64,000 nucleotides of DNA from Campylobacter sp. W0018 (GCA_020135845.1 JACHTQ010000004.1:40459-104458); one strand, 5' to 3'. Shown: positions 28,441 to 39,840, numbered from the stretch's first letter. Notes: generated by a model from the sequence alone, not told the origin. Program-made: numbers and translations.

Positions 28441-29151
28441 CTAACTTAAAATTCTTTTTAAAACTTCTTCATAAGCAACTTTTACGCTACCTAAATTCTG
28501 ACGAAATCTGTCTTTATCTAATTTTTCATTGCTAAATTTATCCCAAAATCTACAGCTATCTGGACTGATTTCATCAGCTAAAACAAGCTCATTATCTTTA
28601 GTTATACCCAATTCTATTTTAAAGTCAATTAATCTTAAATTTTTAGAATCAAAAAATGGAGTTAAGATGGAATTGATCTTTTTAGCGATATTTTTAATCT
28701 CTTGAATTTGCGCTTCATCTTGAACTAAATTTAGAATCAAACAATGATCGTCATTAATAAAAGGATCGCCTAAAACATCATCTTTTAAACAAAATTCAAC
28801 CAAAGCAAAAGGTAAAATCTTACCATCCTCTAAGCCTAATCTTTTTACGATCGAACCTGTGGCAACATTGCGCACTATTACTTCTATAGGGATGATTTTG
28901 CATTTTTTTACTAATTGTTCTGTATCGCTAATACAATCAACTAAATGAGTTTTGATACCATTTTTTTCAAGCAAATGAAAAATTTCTGTGCTAATTTTAC
29001 AATTTAAAGCCCCTTTACCGCTTTCGTTTCCTTTTTTTTCAGCATTAAAAGCTGTTAAATCATCTTTAAATTCGCTGATTAATAAATTTTCATCATCAGT
29101 TTTAAAAAGCTTCTTTCCTTTTCCCTCATACATTAAATCTTTTTTTGTCAT
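28441..29151 (-). CDS. purC: SAICAR synthetase PurC
   Basis: PurC joins aspartate to CAIR using ATP in purine synthesis. The 236-aa protein has the N-terminal ATP-binding part ([19 protein letters not shown]), VEVIVRN-like [15 protein letters not shown] (about 93-107) and [14 protein letters not shown] (about 191-204) with conserved catalytic residues. The ATG overlaps the ctp stop by 4 bases. Next are purS and purQ. Confidence 0.97.
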   Translation of the reverse strand: MTKKDLMYEGKGKKLFKTDDENLLISEFKDDLTAFNAEKKGNESGKGALNCKISTEIFHLLEKNGIKTHLVDCISDTEQLVKKCKIIPIEVIVRNVATGSIVKRLGLEDGKILPFALVEFCLKDDVLGDPFINDDHCLILNLVQDEAQIQEIKNIAKKINSILTPFFDSKNLRLIDFKIELGITKDNELVLADEISPDSCRFWDKFSNEKLDKDRFRQNLGSVKVAYEEVLKRILS

Positions 29152-30464
29152 AACGTACCACCCTTAATATTTAATATTTTCACCGCATCAATAGCAGATT
29201 TTAATTGTGCATCTTCATAAATTTGTTTCGATGTAATGATGTTTTTATCACTTTTCTCTTCTTTTTTCTCTTCTTTTTTGTTATCAGTTTTTTGAAGTTC
29301 ATTTTCTAGGTGCTGTTTTAATTCACTTTCTTTTAGACTAAAGCCTTCTTCTTGGGTGCTTACTTTTCCAGGAAAAACTTCAATATCCGGTTTTACACCT
29401 ATAGCTTGGATAGTACGGCCACTTGGCAAATAATATCTTGCTATAGTCAATCTTAATGCTTCGGTTTTATTAATAGGGATGATTTGCTGCACACTGCCTT
29501 TTCCGAAAGTATTTTCGCCAACAATTACAGCTCTTTTTAAATCTTGCAAAGCCCCACTAACAATCTCACTCGCGCTTGCACTTCCACCATTGACAAGCAC
29601 CACTAAAGGAACATTGGAAATTTTATTTTTTGCTTCTGCTTTATATTCTTGATTTTCACTAGCTATGCGTCCTTTTTGAGAAACAATCACACCTTTATCT
29701 ACAAATAAATTAACAAGCCCTATAGCCTGACTTAAAAGTCCGCCTGGATTATTTCTAAGATCTAAAATAACCCCTTTAACATTAGGATATCTTTTAAGCT
29801 CTTTGCTTGCAGAATCGACTACATTTTTATCAAAATTGGTCACTCTTAAATACAAAATATTCTCTTTTTGAATCAATTTTGCATAAACGCTCACAACCTT
29901 TATAATATCTCTCATAAGAGTTACATCAAAAGGCTTAGTAGAACCTTTTCTAAAAATGGTTAAAGTGATTTCAGTTTTTGGTTTGCCACGCATTTTTTCC
30001 ACAGCATCGTTTAAATTCATACCCAAAGTTGCTTCATTGTTTATTTTTAAAATGATATCGCCTGATTTTATCCCTGCTTTATCTGCAGGAGTTCCTTCCA
30101 TAGGAGAAACAACAGTTAAAGCTCCATCTTTCATACCTACTGTAATTCCAAGTCCTCCAAATTCACCATTAGTTTGAATTTTCATATCATTGAAATCTTT
30201 TTCGTTTAAAAAAGAAGAATGTGCATCAAGATTACTCAAAAGTCCAGATAAAGATTTATCAACCAAATCACTTATATTTTCATCATCAACATAATATTGC
30301 TCAACTATAGCTAAAGTTTTTGTAAGCTTATCTAAAGCTTGCAAACGTTGTTCTAATTTTTTATTATCGTCAGCTTTGGCATGTAAATTTCCAACAAAAA
30401 AAATACAAAAAGCCAAAGAGCTTACAAAACCTAATAAAGTGGCTAAAGATCGTTTTATTTTCAA
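29148..30464 (-). CDS. C-terminal processing protease (S41 family)
   Basis: This periplasmic serine protease trims proteins from the C-terminus. The 438-aa product has a signal or anchor at the N-terminus (about 10-28), a PDZ domain (about 95-175, GGLGITVG and [10 protein letters not shown]) and the S41 catalytic domain with NPGGLLSQA, the nucleophile Ser in GGSASASEI (about 297) and the Lys in FGKGSVQQI (about 322). The C-terminal Lys/Glu-rich segment is low complexity. It heads a run with purC-purS-purQ and is divergent from the CsoR-like gene. Confidence 0.93.
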   Translation of the reverse strand: MKIKRSLATLLGFVSSLAFCIFFVGNLHAKADDNKKLEQRLQALDKLTKTLAIVEQYYVDDENISDLVDKSLSGLLSNLDAHSSFLNEKDFNDMKIQTNGEFGGLGITVGMKDGALTVVSPMEGTPADKAGIKSGDIILKINNEATLGMNLNDAVEKMRGKPKTEITLTIFRKGSTKPFDVTLMRDIIKVVSVYAKLIQKENILYLRVTNFDKNVVDSASKELKRYPNVKGVILDLRNNPGGLLSQAIGLVNLFVDKGVIVSQKGRIASENQEYKAEAKNKISNVPLVVLVNGGSASASEIVSGALQDLKRAVIVGENTFGKGSVQQIIPINKTEALRLTIARYYLPSGRTIQAIGVKPDIEVFPGKVSTQEEGFSLKESELKQHLENELQKTDNKKEEKKEEKSDKNIITSKQIYEDAQLKSAIDAVKILNIKGGTL

Positions 30465-30531
30465 GTGAAACTCCGTTAAAATTTTTTATCATATTTTAAA
30501 AGCAAATTTTAATAAAAAATACTTAAGAAAT

Positions 30532-30556
30532 TGTAAATTAAACATAAAAATTTACA
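30532..30556. promoter_or_regulatory. Inverted repeat TGTAAATT-N9-AATTTACA, possible operator
   Basis: In the divergent region between ctp and the CsoR-like gene, a perfect 8-base inverted repeat (30532-30539 and 30549-30556) lies 21 bases before a -10 box for the plus-strand gene. Its position near the -35 region would suit a repressor site. Nothing shows which protein binds. In this AT-rich genome chance is a real alternative. Confidence 0.35.
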
Positions 30557-30576
30557 TTGTCTTTTCTTTTATTTTT

Positions 30577-30587
30577 TATGCTAGAAT
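30577..30587 (+). promoter_or_regulatory. Extended -10 promoter of the CsoR-like gene
   Basis: TATGCTAGAAT contains a TG-extended -10 box (TAGAAT at 30582-30587), preceded by a T-rich stretch (30557-30576), the classic Campylobacter sigma-70 promoter shape. It is 49 bases before the ATG of the CsoR-like gene. Confidence 0.55.
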
Positions 30588-30636
30588 GATTTTAAATTTT
30601 TACTTTGAAAAAATCAAAAGATTTTTAGGAAGATAA

Positions 30637-30924
30637 ATGCAAAATGTAAAAAAACATCAACATTCTCAAAAACATATTAAAGCGATCAGCAATAGACTTA
30701 GTCGAACAATAGGACATTTAGAGGCAGTTAAAAACATGGTAGAAAGAAATGAGGATTGTAGCAAAATTTTAATACAGCTTGCCGCCATTAAAGCAGCGGT
30801 TAATAATACCGCAAAAGCTGTTTTAAAAGAACATTTAGCTCATTGCATCCATCATACATGCTCTAAAGAAAATAAACAAAGCATAGAAGATCTTAATAAA
30901 GCTATTGATATGTTTGTAAAATAG
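30637..30924 (+). CDS. CsoR/RcnR-family metal-sensing repressor
   Basis: The 95-aa all-helical protein belongs to the CsoR/RcnR/FrmR (DUF156) family of DNA-binding repressors. C41, H66 and C70 have exactly the spacing of the Cu(I) site of CsoR (Cys-25-His-4-Cys). RcnR-type nickel or cobalt sensors would need a His near the N-terminus, and several are present (H8, H9? region HQHSQKH), so copper is favoured but not proven. Extra His and Cys at 69-75 (HCIHHTC) are unusual. No transporter gene lies beside it: clpB follows after 126 bases with its own promoter. Confidence 0.85.
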   Translation: MQNVKKHQHSQKHIKAISNRLSRTIGHLEAVKNMVERNEDCSKILIQLAAIKAAVNNTAKAVLKEHLAHCIHHTCSKENKQSIEDLNKAIDMFVK

Positions 30925-30985
30925 GGTTTTTATTTAAACTTTATAAAAATTAACTTAAATATATTTATAAAATAATATAAAACAA

Positions 30986-31006
30986 CTTGACATTATATGA
31001 CTAAAG
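30986..31006. promoter_or_regulatory. HspR operator (HAIR-like) overlapping the clpB -35
   Basis: CTTGACA-N7-ACTAAAG closely matches the HspR recognition element CTTGAGT-N7-ACTCAAG, differing at 2 bases on the left arm and 1 on the right. The left arm contains the -35 hexamer of the clpB promoter, so bound HspR would block RNA polymerase. HspR control of clpB is known in C. jejuni and H. pylori relatives; the site here is from sequence only. Confidence 0.75.
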
Positions 31007-31015
31007 TTATATAAT
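30987..31015 (+). promoter_or_regulatory. Consensus sigma-70 promoter of clpB
   Basis: TTGACA (30987-30992) and TATAAT (31010-31015) are separated by exactly 17 bases, a full consensus promoter. This is rare in Campylobacter, where -35 boxes are usually absent. It lies 35 bases before the clpB ATG and overlaps an HspR-type operator, fitting a strong promoter held down until heat stress. Confidence 0.8.
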
Positions 31016-31050
31016 ACATCTTATATAAATTAATAAAAAAAGGAATCAAT

Positions 31051-33630
31051 ATGGCAAATATACAAGATTATTTAACAGACTCTATGCTTTCAAATGTTGA
31101 AAGTGCAGCATCTTTGGCAATATATTCTAAAAATAATGAAATTGTTCCTTTGCATCTTTTTTGGGCTTTGTGTATTGATAGCTCAAGTTTACTTAATCAA
31201 ATACTTAATAAGTTAAATATTTCCAAAGAAGCCTTAGAACTTGAAATTAAAAGCAAAATTTCTAAATTACCAACAAGTTCAAATGTTACTAAAGAAACCA
31301 TTAGATTTTCAAATGAATTTATCAACTCTTTAGAAAGTGCTAGAGGTTTAATGAGTGCAAATGGAGACAGTTATTTATCCGTAGATACTTGGCTTATTAG
31401 CGAAAGTGAAAAGAATCCGATTAAAGAAATTTTATCTAAGTTTTTAGATCGTAAAGAATTTCAAAAAGAATTACAAAATTTAAGAGCTGGAAGAAAGATT
31501 GATAATAAAACAAGCGATGAAACTTTAGATAGTTTAAATAAATTCGGTATTGATCTAACTCAAAAAGCAACTCAAGGAGAACTAGATCCAGTTATTGGAA
31601 GAGAAGAAGAAATAGAAAGACTTATGCAAATTCTTATCCGAAAAACTAAAAACAATCCTATTTTACTTGGAGAACCTGGAGTTGGAAAAACCGCAATTGT
31701 TGAAGCTTTAGCACAAAGAATAATTAAAAAAGATGTGCCAACTTCTTTACAAAATAAAAAAGTTATTGCGCTTGACATGAGTGCTTTAATAGCAGGTGCA
31801 AAATACCGTGGTGAATTTGAAGATCGTCTAAAAGCAGTAGTTAATGAAGTCATGAAAAATAAAAATATCATCTTATTTATAGATGAAATTCACACTATAG
31901 TAGGAGCTGGAGCGAGTGAAGGGAGTATGGATGCAGCTAATATCTTAAAACCTGCTTTAGCCAGAGGTGAACTTCATACCATAGGCGCTACTACTTTGAA
32001 AGAATACCGCAAATATTTTGAAAAAGACGCGGCTTTACAACGCCGTTTTCAACCTGTAAATGTTCCTGAACCTAGCATCAATGAAGCTTTAGCGATGCTA
32101 AGAGGGATCAAAGAAAAATTAGAAATTCATCATAATGTTACAATCAATGATAGTGCTTTAGTCGCAGCTGCTAAGCTTTCAAAACGCTATATAGCCGATC
32201 GTTTTTTGCCCGATAAAGCTATTGATCTGATCGATGAAGCCGCTGCTGAACTTAAGATGCAAATTGAAAGCGAACCTAGTTCTTTAAGAAAAGTAAGAAA
32301 AGACATTGAAACTTTAGAAGTTGAGAATGAAGCTTTAAAAATGGAAGATGATAAAAAAAATGAAAAAAGAATAGAAGAAATCATCAAAGAATTAGCCAAT
32401 TTAAAAGAAAAACAAAGCGCATTAAATTCACAATTTGAAAACGAAAAAGGCGTTTTTAATGAAATCAGTACCAAGAAAAAAGAAATTGATCTTTTAAAAA
32501 ATGAAGCCAATTTAGCTAAAAATAAAGGCGAATTTCAAAAAGCGGCCGAATTAGAATATGGAAAAATTCCAAGCCTTGAAAAAGAAGTGCAAAACTTAGA
32601 AGAAAAATGGAAAAAAATGAGCGAAAATGGCGTGTTACTTAAAAATCAAGTGGATGAAGACTTGGTCGCTGGAATTTTGAGCAAATGGACAGGTATTAGC
32701 GTGCAGAAAATGCTTACTTCTGAAAAACAAAAATTCTTAGAGGTTGAAAAGCACTTAAAAGAAAGCGTTATAGGGCAAGATAAAGCCTTAAATGCTTTAG
32801 CAAGAGCTATTAAACGCAATAAAGCAGGACTTAATGCAGACAATAAACCTATAGGAAGTTTTTTATTTTTAGGACCAACTGGAGTAGGAAAAACCCAATC
32901 AGCTAAGGCTTTGGCAAAATTTTTATTTGATGATGAAAAGGCTATGATACGCTTTGATATGAGTGAATTTATGGAAAAACATAGCGTTTCAAGGCTTTTA
33001 GGAGCACCTCCAGGATATATAGGACATGAAGAAGGTGGAGAGCTAACTGAAGCGGTGCGTAGAAAACCTTATAGCGTTCTTTTATTTGATGAAGTTGAAA
33101 AAGCTCATAAAGATGTTTTTAATGTGCTTTTAGGAATTTTAGATGATGGAAGAGCAACAGATAGCAAAGGCGTAACGGTGGATTTTAAAAATACTATTAT
33201 TATTTTAACCTCTAATATCGCCTCAAATGCAATCATGACGCTAAATGGAGAAGAAAAAGAAAATGCGATCAAAAATGAATTGAAAAATTTCTTTAAACCC
33301 GAATTTTTAAATCGTTTAGATGATATCATTACTTTTAATCCTTTAGGACAAGATGAAGCTTATGAAATTGTAAAGCTTTTATTTAAAGATTTGCAAAATA
33401 GTTTATCAAACAAAGGCATCAAAGCAAATTTAAGTGAAAATGGAGCGCTTTTAATCGCAAAAAATGGTTTTGATCCTGACTTTGGAGCTAGACCATTAAA
33501 AAGAGCTATTTATGATATGATAGAGGATAAATTAAGCGGTATGATCTTAGCTGATGAACTTAATGAAAATGATAACATTTTAATCGATGCCGAAAATGAT
33601 GAAATTGTGATCAAAAAAATACAAAATTGA
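31051..33630 (+). CDS. clpB: ATP-dependent disaggregase ClpB
   Basis: ClpB is a hexameric AAA+ chaperone that works with DnaK to dissolve protein aggregates. The 859-aa protein has an N-terminal Clp repeat domain (1-140), AAA-1 with Walker A GEPGVGKT near 207 and DEIHT, a long coiled-coil middle domain (about 400-530, very Lys/Glu rich), and AAA-2 with GPTGVGKT near 608. The coiled-coil middle distinguishes it from ClpA and ClpC. It has its own HspR-type regulated promoter and a strong terminator. Confidence 0.98.
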   Translation: MANIQDYLTDSMLSNVESAASLAIYSKNNEIVPLHLFWALCIDSSSLLNQILNKLNISKEALELEIKSKISKLPTSSNVTKETIRFSNEFINSLESARGLMSANGDSYLSVDTWLISESEKNPIKEILSKFLDRKEFQKELQNLRAGRKIDNKTSDETLDSLNKFGIDLTQKATQGELDPVIGREEEIERLMQILIRKTKNNPILLGEPGVGKTAIVEALAQRIIKKDVPTSLQNKKVIALDMSALIAGAKYRGEFEDRLKAVVNEVMKNKNIILFIDEIHTIVGAGASEGSMDAANILKPALARGELHTIGATTLKEYRKYFEKDAALQRRFQPVNVPEPSINEALAMLRGIKEKLEIHHNVTINDSALVAAAKLSKRYIADRFLPDKAIDLIDEAAAELKMQIESEPSSLRKVRKDIETLEVENEALKMEDDKKNEKRIEEIIKELANLKEKQSALNSQFENEKGVFNEISTKKKEIDLLKNEANLAKNKGEFQKAAELEYGKIPSLEKEVQNLEEKWKKMSENGVLLKNQVDEDLVAGILSKWTGISVQKMLTSEKQKFLEVEKHLKESVIGQDKALNALARAIKRNKAGLNADNKPIGSFLFLGPTGVGKTQSAKALAKFLFDDEKAMIRFDMSEFMEKHSVSRLLGAPPGYIGHEEGGELTEAVRRKPYSVLLFDEVEKAHKDVFNVLLGILDDGRATDSKGVTVDFKNTIIILTSNIASNAIMTLNGEEKENAIKNELKNFFKPEFLNRLDDIITFNPLGQDEAYEIVKLLFKDLQNSLSNKGIKANLSENGALLIAKNGFDPDFGARPLKRAIYDMIEDKLSGMILADELNENDNILIDAENDEIVIKKIQN

Positions 33631-33655
33631 AAGTAGAATTTTCTACTTTCAATTT
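33624..33655. terminator. Bidirectional terminator between clpB and pbpA
   Basis: A perfect 15-base inverted repeat (33624-33638 and 33641-33655, 2-base loop) spans the 23-base gap between the convergent clpB and pbpA genes, with A-rich and T-rich flanks on both sides. It overlaps the clpB stop codon and reaches the pbpA stop, so it can serve both transcripts. Confidence 0.85.
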
Positions 33656-35576
33656 AAAACAAAATCTCATTTTCATTTAAATTGATATTGTTTCTTGGCA
33701 AAGGTGATTTATCTGTATAGTAAGCACTTTGGCCTTTATAAGTTCCTTGATAAACTCCATTTGGAATGCTAAATTTTCTTGTTGTATTTGGGAATTTCTC
33801 TATATATTGAGTTAAAAAGTTTTTAAATACTGGTGCTGCAGTTCTAGCTCCACTTTCTGTATAACGCATTGGTTTGTTATTGTCATTTCCATACCAAATC
33901 AATGCTTCAATTTCTGGGGTAATCCCGCAAAACCAAGCATCGACATTTTTATTTGTCGTTCCCGTTTTTCCAGCTATATCTATACCTTTAATCTTAGCAT
34001 TGCGACCTGTACCACTTTCTACAACATTTCTCATCATATCAAGCACTAAAAAGCTTTGCTCTGGATTACCCACTCTATGTTCACTTGAGTCAAATTTCAT
34101 GATCACTTTTCCATCTTTATCTTGAACTTGCCTTATAATTTGAGGCTCTTTTATCACCCCATAATTTCCAAACATGGTATAAAATTTAGAATATTCCAAA
34201 GGAGAAATTCCAAAACTTCCCAAAACTATAGATAAATTTGGCGGAATATCCTTAAAACCAAATTCCATTAATTTAGAATAAAGCATATCAAGCCCGATAT
34301 CAAGCGCGAGATTAATCGTAGCAAGATTTCTAGAGCGCGTTAAAGCTTCTTTAAGGGTAATTAAACCTAGGAATTTTCCACCATCATTTTTAGGTTTCCA
34401 AACCTTATCACCACCTGAAAAAATCCTAGAAATGTCCGCAATTTCACTCATAGGAGAATAACCTAAATTAATCGCTACTTGATACACAAAAGGCTTAAAA
34501 GAGCTTCCTGGCTGACGCATACTTTGGGTAGCACGGTTATAATTGCTTTTTTCATAATCCACTCCACCAACAAGTGCCAAAACATCACCACTTTGATGAT
34601 TAACAACCACCATAGCACCATTTAAAGTGCTTAAATTTGCATCTTTATCACGCTTTACAATTTCATCATAGCCAAATTTTAAAGCATTTTGAGCCATTTC
34701 TTGAACATCTAAATCAATATTTAAAGTGATCTTATAGCCACCCGTTTTTAAATCTTTAATGCTAGAATTAAGTTGCTTCATCACCTCATCAACAACATAA
34801 GGAGCGGCATTTTGAGTTAAAGTGTCATTATAAATTTTAGGCACCTCTTTCATAGCACTATCATAATCACTTTTAGAAATCCAGCCCAAACTATACATTC
34901 TTGTTAAAACATTATTTGCCCGTGAAATAGAAAGATCTAAATGTTTGGTTGGATCATAGCTGCTTGGTGCTTTAGGAATACCAACTAGCATTGCAATTTC
35001 CTTAAGACTTAATTCGCTTAAATTTTTATGAAAATAGCCTTGCGCAGCAGTTTTTACACCATAATACCCATGTCCAAAAAAGATAAAATTCAAATACCTT
35101 TCTAAAATTTGCTCTTTAGTTAGCAAGGTTTCAATTTTATAGGCAAGCAAAGCTTCTCTGATTTTTCTTGTGATGGTTTTTTCTGGAGTTAATTCTGTAT
35201 TTTTTATAAGTTGCTGAGTAAGAGTAGAAGCACCTTCTACAGGCTTACCAACATTTTTTATCACTTTCAATCCTGCTCTAAAAATAGCATCGATATTAAC
35301 ACCATTGTGCTCAAAAAAACTCGTATCTTCAATCGCCACCAAAGCTTCAATCAAACGCGGAGGCAATTCATCATACTTTGCATAAAAACGATGCTGTTCA
35401 AAGATATTGGCGACTAATTTTCCATTTCGATCGAAAATTTGCGTTGTAAGAGGTGGTTTATATTCTTTAAAAGTATAATCTTGAGTATCTACACTTGTAA
35501 AAAGATATCCAACATAAACAACACCTGCGATTAACAATAAACCAAAAAATGAAAAAATATATCTTAAAATTTTCAT
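33654..35576 (-). CDS. pbpA: Penicillin-binding protein 1A, bifunctional
   Basis: This class A enzyme both polymerises glycan strands and cross-links peptides. The 640-aa protein has an N-terminal membrane helix (about 7-27). The glycosyltransferase domain follows with VAIEDTSFFEHNGV (catalytic Glu, about 86-99) and GASTLTQQLIKN (about 114-125). The transpeptidase has GSSFKPF (SxxK, about 360), SRN (about 415) and AGKTGTT (about 543). It overlaps the Maf-like gene by 4 bases. Confidence 0.96.
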   Translation of the reverse strand: MKILRYIFSFFGLLLIAGVVYVGYLFTSVDTQDYTFKEYKPPLTTQIFDRNGKLVANIFEQHRFYAKYDELPPRLIEALVAIEDTSFFEHNGVNIDAIFRAGLKVIKNVGKPVEGASTLTQQLIKNTELTPEKTITRKIREALLAYKIETLLTKEQILERYLNFIFFGHGYYGVKTAAQGYFHKNLSELSLKEIAMLVGIPKAPSSYDPTKHLDLSISRANNVLTRMYSLGWISKSDYDSAMKEVPKIYNDTLTQNAAPYVVDEVMKQLNSSIKDLKTGGYKITLNIDLDVQEMAQNALKFGYDEIVKRDKDANLSTLNGAMVVVNHQSGDVLALVGGVDYEKSNYNRATQSMRQPGSSFKPFVYQVAINLGYSPMSEIADISRIFSGGDKVWKPKNDGGKFLGLITLKEALTRSRNLATINLALDIGLDMLYSKLMEFGFKDIPPNLSIVLGSFGISPLEYSKFYTMFGNYGVIKEPQIIRQVQDKDGKVIMKFDSSEHRVGNPEQSFLVLDMMRNVVESGTGRNAKIKGIDIAGKTGTTNKNVDAWFCGITPEIEALIWYGNDNNKPMRYTESGARTAAPVFKNFLTQYIEKFPNTTRKFSIPNGVYQGTYKGQSAYYTDKSPLPRNNINLNENEILF

Positions 35577-36124
35577 AAATAAGCCTTTAAAGTTTGGATA
35601 TCAAGCCCTAAAGCTGTACTTGAATTTCCTATTTGTTTTTTTATAAATTGTCCATGAAAACCTTCATGCATAATACAACCTGCTTTGCCTTGAAAAAGAT
35701 TATTTTCAACATAATCTCTTAAAGCATTTTCATCAAATTTTCTAAAATAAAGCGTTGTTTTAGAAAGAGAAAAAACTCTTTTTTGAGTATTAACCAATAA
35801 AAAAGCACTCAAAATACTCACACTTTTACCATCTTGCAAAGCGAGCATTTCATAAGCTTCATTTTTATCCTTCGCTTTGGTTAAAATTTTATCCCCTACA
35901 CAAACAATACTATCAGCAAAAAGCACGGTTTCATTTTCAAAGTCTTTTTCAAAAGCAGCAAAAAATTGTTTTTCTTTTTGAAGAACAACATTTTGAACAT
36001 ATAAACTTGCTAAAATATTTTTATTTAAATTTTCATCATAATTAAAAGTAATTTGTTTAAATTCAATATTTTCCTCTCGGAGCAATTTTGCCCTCGAAGA
36101 AGAACTTGATGCGAGAATTAACAT
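35573..36124 (-). CDS. Maf-family nucleotide pyrophosphatase
   Basis: Maf proteins hydrolyse non-canonical or modified nucleoside triphosphates and affect division. The 183-aa protein begins [21 protein letters not shown], the family start (xLASxSPRRxxLL), and has [20 protein letters not shown] (about 68-87) with the conserved Asp. The usual ASxSPRR is ASSSSSR here, seen in other Campylobacter. It overlaps alaS by 7 bases and pbpA by 4. Confidence 0.9.
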   Translation of the reverse strand: MLILASSSSSRAKLLREENIEFKQITFNYDENLNKNILASLYVQNVVLQKEKQFFAAFEKDFENETVLFADSIVCVGDKILTKAKDKNEAYEMLALQDGKSVSILSAFLLVNTQKRVFSLSKTTLYFRKFDENALRDYVENNLFQGKAGCIMHEGFHGQFIKKQIGNSSTALGLDIQTLKAYL

Positions 36125-38652
36125 TGAATTGCTTTTTCTATATGATCCAAACTTTGCTTTAAAGCTTCATCAAGTTTAATTATATCTTTACCACCTGCTG
36201 TGGCAAAATCATCTCTTCCACCACCATTTCCACCTAAAATTTGCGCCACTTCTTTGACTAAAACTCCAGCTTTTAAAGGAGCGTCTTTTACCCCAGCAGC
36301 AAGAAGAACTTTACCCTCTTTTACTTGAGCAAGTAAAATCACAGCTTTGCTAAATTTATTTTTAAAATCATCAATCATAGCTTTAATATCGCCGTTTTGG
36401 ATACTTTCAACGCAAATTTGTATCCCGTTGATATTTTTTGATTTTAATTCTGTTTTGTTTGAATTTCTTAATTCTTCTTTTAGAGTAATAATTTCGTTTT
36501 TAAGTTTTTTTACCCCATTTAAAACATCATTATTTTTTAATTCTTCTTTGATTTTAGCCATTTCATCAAGCTGGTTTTTTACAAAATTTAAAGCCGCTTT
36601 AGATACAACCGCTTCTATGCGTCTTATGCCTGCACTCACACCACTTTCTTTAACGATATAAAAACTACCAATCTGTGCTGTATTTAAAACATGAGTTCCA
36701 CCACAAAGCTCTTTACTTTCTCCTAGAGTTAATACGCGAACATTATCTTGATATTTTTCATTAAATAAAGCTATAGCTCCGCTCTTTTTTGCTTCATCTA
36801 AAGACATACTTTCAAGCACTGCATCGCTTGAAAGTATAATCATTTCATTGACTCTTTTTTCAATACATTCTAGCTCTTCTTTACTTAAAGCCTTAGGATG
36901 GGTAAAATCAAATCTTAATTTATTAAATTCCACCAAAGAGCCTGCTTGAGAAACATGACTGCCTAAAATTTCTCTTAAAACATGATGTAAAAGATGGGTT
37001 GCTGAGTGATGACGTGCGATTTGCTCTCTTTTTTCAAAATCAATTTTTGCTTTTATATGATCATTGATTTTTAATTCTTTATTAGCATTTACAAAACTAA
37101 GATTAAGTCCAAAGAATTTTTGAGTGTCTAAAACTTCACAATCATCTAAAAATCCCACATCAGCACTTTGCCCACCACTTGTTGCATAAAAAGGCGTTTT
37201 TTCAAGCATCACCCAACCTTTACCCTTAAGGCATGAAATTTCTTTAAAATTTTCATCCAAAAGAGCGAGAATTTTAGTTTCGCATTCTATTTTTTCATAA
37301 CCAACAAATTCATTTTCTCCAAATTTTTCAAGCAAAATCTTAAAATCACCACTTGCATTTTTACTTCCACTTCCTTTCCAAGAAGCCTTAGCACGTTCTT
37401 TTTGTTCTTGCATTAAAGCTTCAAATTTTTCCTCATCTACTTTAAGATTTTTTTCTCTAAGCATATCTTGAGTTAGATCAAGCGGAAAACCATAAGTATC
37501 ATAAAGCTTAAAAGCAACTTCTCCGCTGAAAATTTCTTGAGTGTTTTTAAGCTCTTCGTTAAAGATTTCAATTCCATTTTCTATAGTGCTTAAAAATCTT
37601 TCTTCTTCAAGTCGAATTTGCTCTTTAACAAATTCTTTTTTTTCATTTAAATAAGTGTAATGATCTCCCATCAAATGGCAAACTATATCGACTAATTTAT
37701 ACATAAAAGGCTTTTTAAATCCCAACAAATAACCATGTCTTAGAGCGCGACGCAAAATTCGTCTTAAAACATAACCTCTACCTTCTTTATCAAAATTTGT
37801 CCCTTGGGCAAGTAAAAACACGCTAGAGCGTATATGATCAGCGATCACTCTAAAGCTTGCACCACTTTCATATATATATTCTTTTTTGCAAAGTTTGGAA
37901 ATTTCATCAATAATTGGCATAAATAAAGAGCTATCAAAATTACTGAATTTTCCTTCCTTGATCGCCATAACTCTTTCAAGACCCATTCCTGTATCGATAC
38001 TTGGCTTTGGTAAAGGACTTAAAGTCCCATCAGCGCTTCTTTCATATTGCATGAAAACAAGATTCCAAATCTCTAAAAATCTATCTCCATCTCCACCCAT
38101 ATAATCTTCATCGCTATTAAAATGTTCAGCGCCTTGATCATAAAAAATTTCACTACAAGGACCACAAGGGCCTGTATCGCCCATTTGCCAAAAATTATCC
38201 TTATCTCCAAATTTATAAATTCTTTCTTTTTCTATGTGCTTTTGCCAAATTTCAAAAGCTTCATTGTCATCTTGATGAACGGTTACATAAAGTCTATCTT
38301 TAGGAAGTTTTAAAATTTGAGTAACAAACTCCCAAGCATAAGAAATCGCTTGCTCTTTAAAATAATCTCCAAAGCTAAAATTTCCAAGCATTTCAAAAAA
38401 AGTATGGTGGCGTGCCGTATAGCCAACATTATCTAAATCATTATGCTTTCCACCTGCTCTAATACAAGTTTGACAACTTGTTTTTCTTGGAGGATTTGGA
38501 CGCGGAAATTCTCCGGTAAAAATACTTTTAAAAGGCACCATACCTGCGTTAGTAAAAAGTAAAGTTGCATCATCAGGAACTAAAGGGCTTGAAGGGACGA
38601 TTTCATGTCCTTTAGAAGCAAAAAAATCCAAATAAGCTTTTCTAATATCCAT
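36118..38652 (-). CDS. alaS: Alanyl-tRNA synthetase
   Basis: AlaS charges tRNA-Ala and clears mischarged Ser and Gly. The 844-aa protein has the class II catalytic domain at its start ([16 protein letters not shown], about 33-48; [19 protein letters not shown], about 80-98). The editing domain has the metal motifs [10 protein letters not shown] (about 552-561) and CGGTH (about 650). The C-terminal domain has the Gly-rich [15 protein letters not shown]. It is the first of alaS, maf and pbpA, which overlap each other. Confidence 0.98.
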   Translation of the reverse strand: MDIRKAYLDFFASKGHEIVPSSPLVPDDATLLFTNAGMVPFKSIFTGEFPRPNPPRKTSCQTCIRAGGKHNDLDNVGYTARHHTFFEMLGNFSFGDYFKEQAISYAWEFVTQILKLPKDRLYVTVHQDDNEAFEIWQKHIEKERIYKFGDKDNFWQMGDTGPCGPCSEIFYDQGAEHFNSDEDYMGGDGDRFLEIWNLVFMQYERSADGTLSPLPKPSIDTGMGLERVMAIKEGKFSNFDSSLFMPIIDEISKLCKKEYIYESGASFRVIADHIRSSVFLLAQGTNFDKEGRGYVLRRILRRALRHGYLLGFKKPFMYKLVDIVCHLMGDHYTYLNEKKEFVKEQIRLEEERFLSTIENGIEIFNEELKNTQEIFSGEVAFKLYDTYGFPLDLTQDMLREKNLKVDEEKFEALMQEQKERAKASWKGSGSKNASGDFKILLEKFGENEFVGYEKIECETKILALLDENFKEISCLKGKGWVMLEKTPFYATSGGQSADVGFLDDCEVLDTQKFFGLNLSFVNANKELKINDHIKAKIDFEKREQIARHHSATHLLHHVLREILGSHVSQAGSLVEFNKLRFDFTHPKALSKEELECIEKRVNEMIILSSDAVLESMSLDEAKKSGAIALFNEKYQDNVRVLTLGESKELCGGTHVLNTAQIGSFYIVKESGVSAGIRRIEAVVSKAALNFVKNQLDEMAKIKEELKNNDVLNGVKKLKNEIITLKEELRNSNKTELKSKNINGIQICVESIQNGDIKAMIDDFKNKFSKAVILLAQVKEGKVLLAAGVKDAPLKAGVLVKEVAQILGGNGGGRDDFATAGGKDIIKLDEALKQSLDHIEKAIQC

Positions 38653-38766
38653 AAAGACTTCCTAAAAGAATTTTTATAAAACCATATAATACCAAAATTA
38701 CTTTAAATTAAGTAAAACTAAACTACAATAAATGTTTTAAAAACTCTTTAAAATATAAAGGTATAT

Positions 38767-39840
38767 ATGAATTTCATTAATCTCAATGCACAATATTTAG
38801 CCTATAAAGATGAAATTGACGCTGAAATTCAAAGCGTTTTACAAAGTTCTTCTTTTATAGGTGGATTAAAACTGAATGAATTTGAAAAGAATTTAGCCAA
38901 TTTTGTAGGCATTAAACATGCCATAGGATGTTCAAGTGGAACCAGTGCTTTATATTTAGCCTTAAGAGCCTTAGACATTAAAGAAAATGATGAAGTGATC
39001 GTTCCTGATTTTACCTTTATTGCAACAGCTGAAGCTGTAGCATTAGTAGGTGCAAAACCTGTTTTTGTGGATATCAACCTTGATAATTACAATCTTGATT
39101 TTAAAGCCGTAGAACAAGCCATCACATCTAAAACAAAAGCAGTTATTGCTGTGAGTATGTTTGGGCAAATGAGTGATTTAAAAAATTTAAATGAAATGCT
39201 AAAAAATAAAAATATCACTCTTATCGAAGATGGGGCGCAAAGTTTTGGTGCGAGCTTTAAAGGGGAAAAATCTTGTTCCATTGCACCTATTTCTTGCACC
39301 AGCTTTTTTCCATCTAAGCCTTTGGGTGCTTATGGAGATGGAGGGGCTATTTTTTGCCATGATGATGCTTTAGCACAAAAAATAAGAATTTTACTCAATC
39401 ACGGACAAACCGAGCGTTATAAGCATGAATTTATAGGTATTAATGCACGTCTTGACACTCTTCAAGCAACCATTTTAAATGTGAAATTAAAACATCTTGA
39501 ACAAGAAATTGAAAAAAGACAAAATCTAGCTAAAATTTATAATGAAAATTTAAAAAATTGCGTGATTCCAAAAATCGACACTCATGCTAAAAGTGTTTAT
39601 GCACAATATAGTATTTTAGTGGAAAATAGAGCAAATATCTTGCAAAAATTTGAAAAAGCTAATATACCTTATGCGATTCACTATCCAACCCCGCTTCATA
39701 AACAACCTTGTTTTAAAGAGGCAAATCATTTAGAAATTACAAATTCAAGCTATGCGAGTGAACACATTTTATCTCTACCTTTTTCAGCTTTTCTAGAAGA
39801 AAAAGAGCAAGAGCAAGTTATCGATCTTTTCAAGGATTAA
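38767..39840 (+). CDS. DegT/DnrJ/EryC1-family sugar aminotransferase
   Basis: These PLP enzymes put an amino group on a nucleotide-linked keto-sugar. The 357-aa protein has GCSSGTSALYLALRAL (about 54-69), DFTFIATAEAV (about 81-91), LIEDGAQSFGASF (about 152-164) with the Asp that contacts the pyridine ring, and the Schiff-base lysine in FPSKPLGAYGDGG (K184). It is followed after 3 bases by a Gfo/Idh/MocA oxidoreductase gene. Such pairs make amino sugars such as acetamido sugars. The product here is unknown. Confidence 0.9.
   Translation: MNFINLNAQYLAYKDEIDAEIQSVLQSSSFIGGLKLNEFEKNLANFVGIKHAIGCSSGTSALYLALRALDIKENDEVIVPDFTFIATAEAVALVGAKPVFVDINLDNYNLDFKAVEQAITSKTKAVIAVSMFGQMSDLKNLNEMLKNKNITLIEDGAQSFGASFKGEKSCSIAPISCTSFFPSKPLGAYGDGGAIFCHDDALAQKIRILLNHGQTERYKHEFIGINARLDTLQATILNVKLKHLEQEIEKRQNLAKIYNENLKNCVIPKIDTHAKSVYAQYSILVENRANILQKFEKANIPYAIHYPTPLHKQPCFKEANHLEITNSSYASEHILSLPFSAFLEEKEQEQVIDLFKD

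Noticed and set aside
32187-32510. Minus-strand 107-codon open frame within clpB
   Set aside because: It is the shadow of the Lys/Glu-rich ClpB coiled coil, giving Ser/Phe/Leu-rich translation without a ribosome site.
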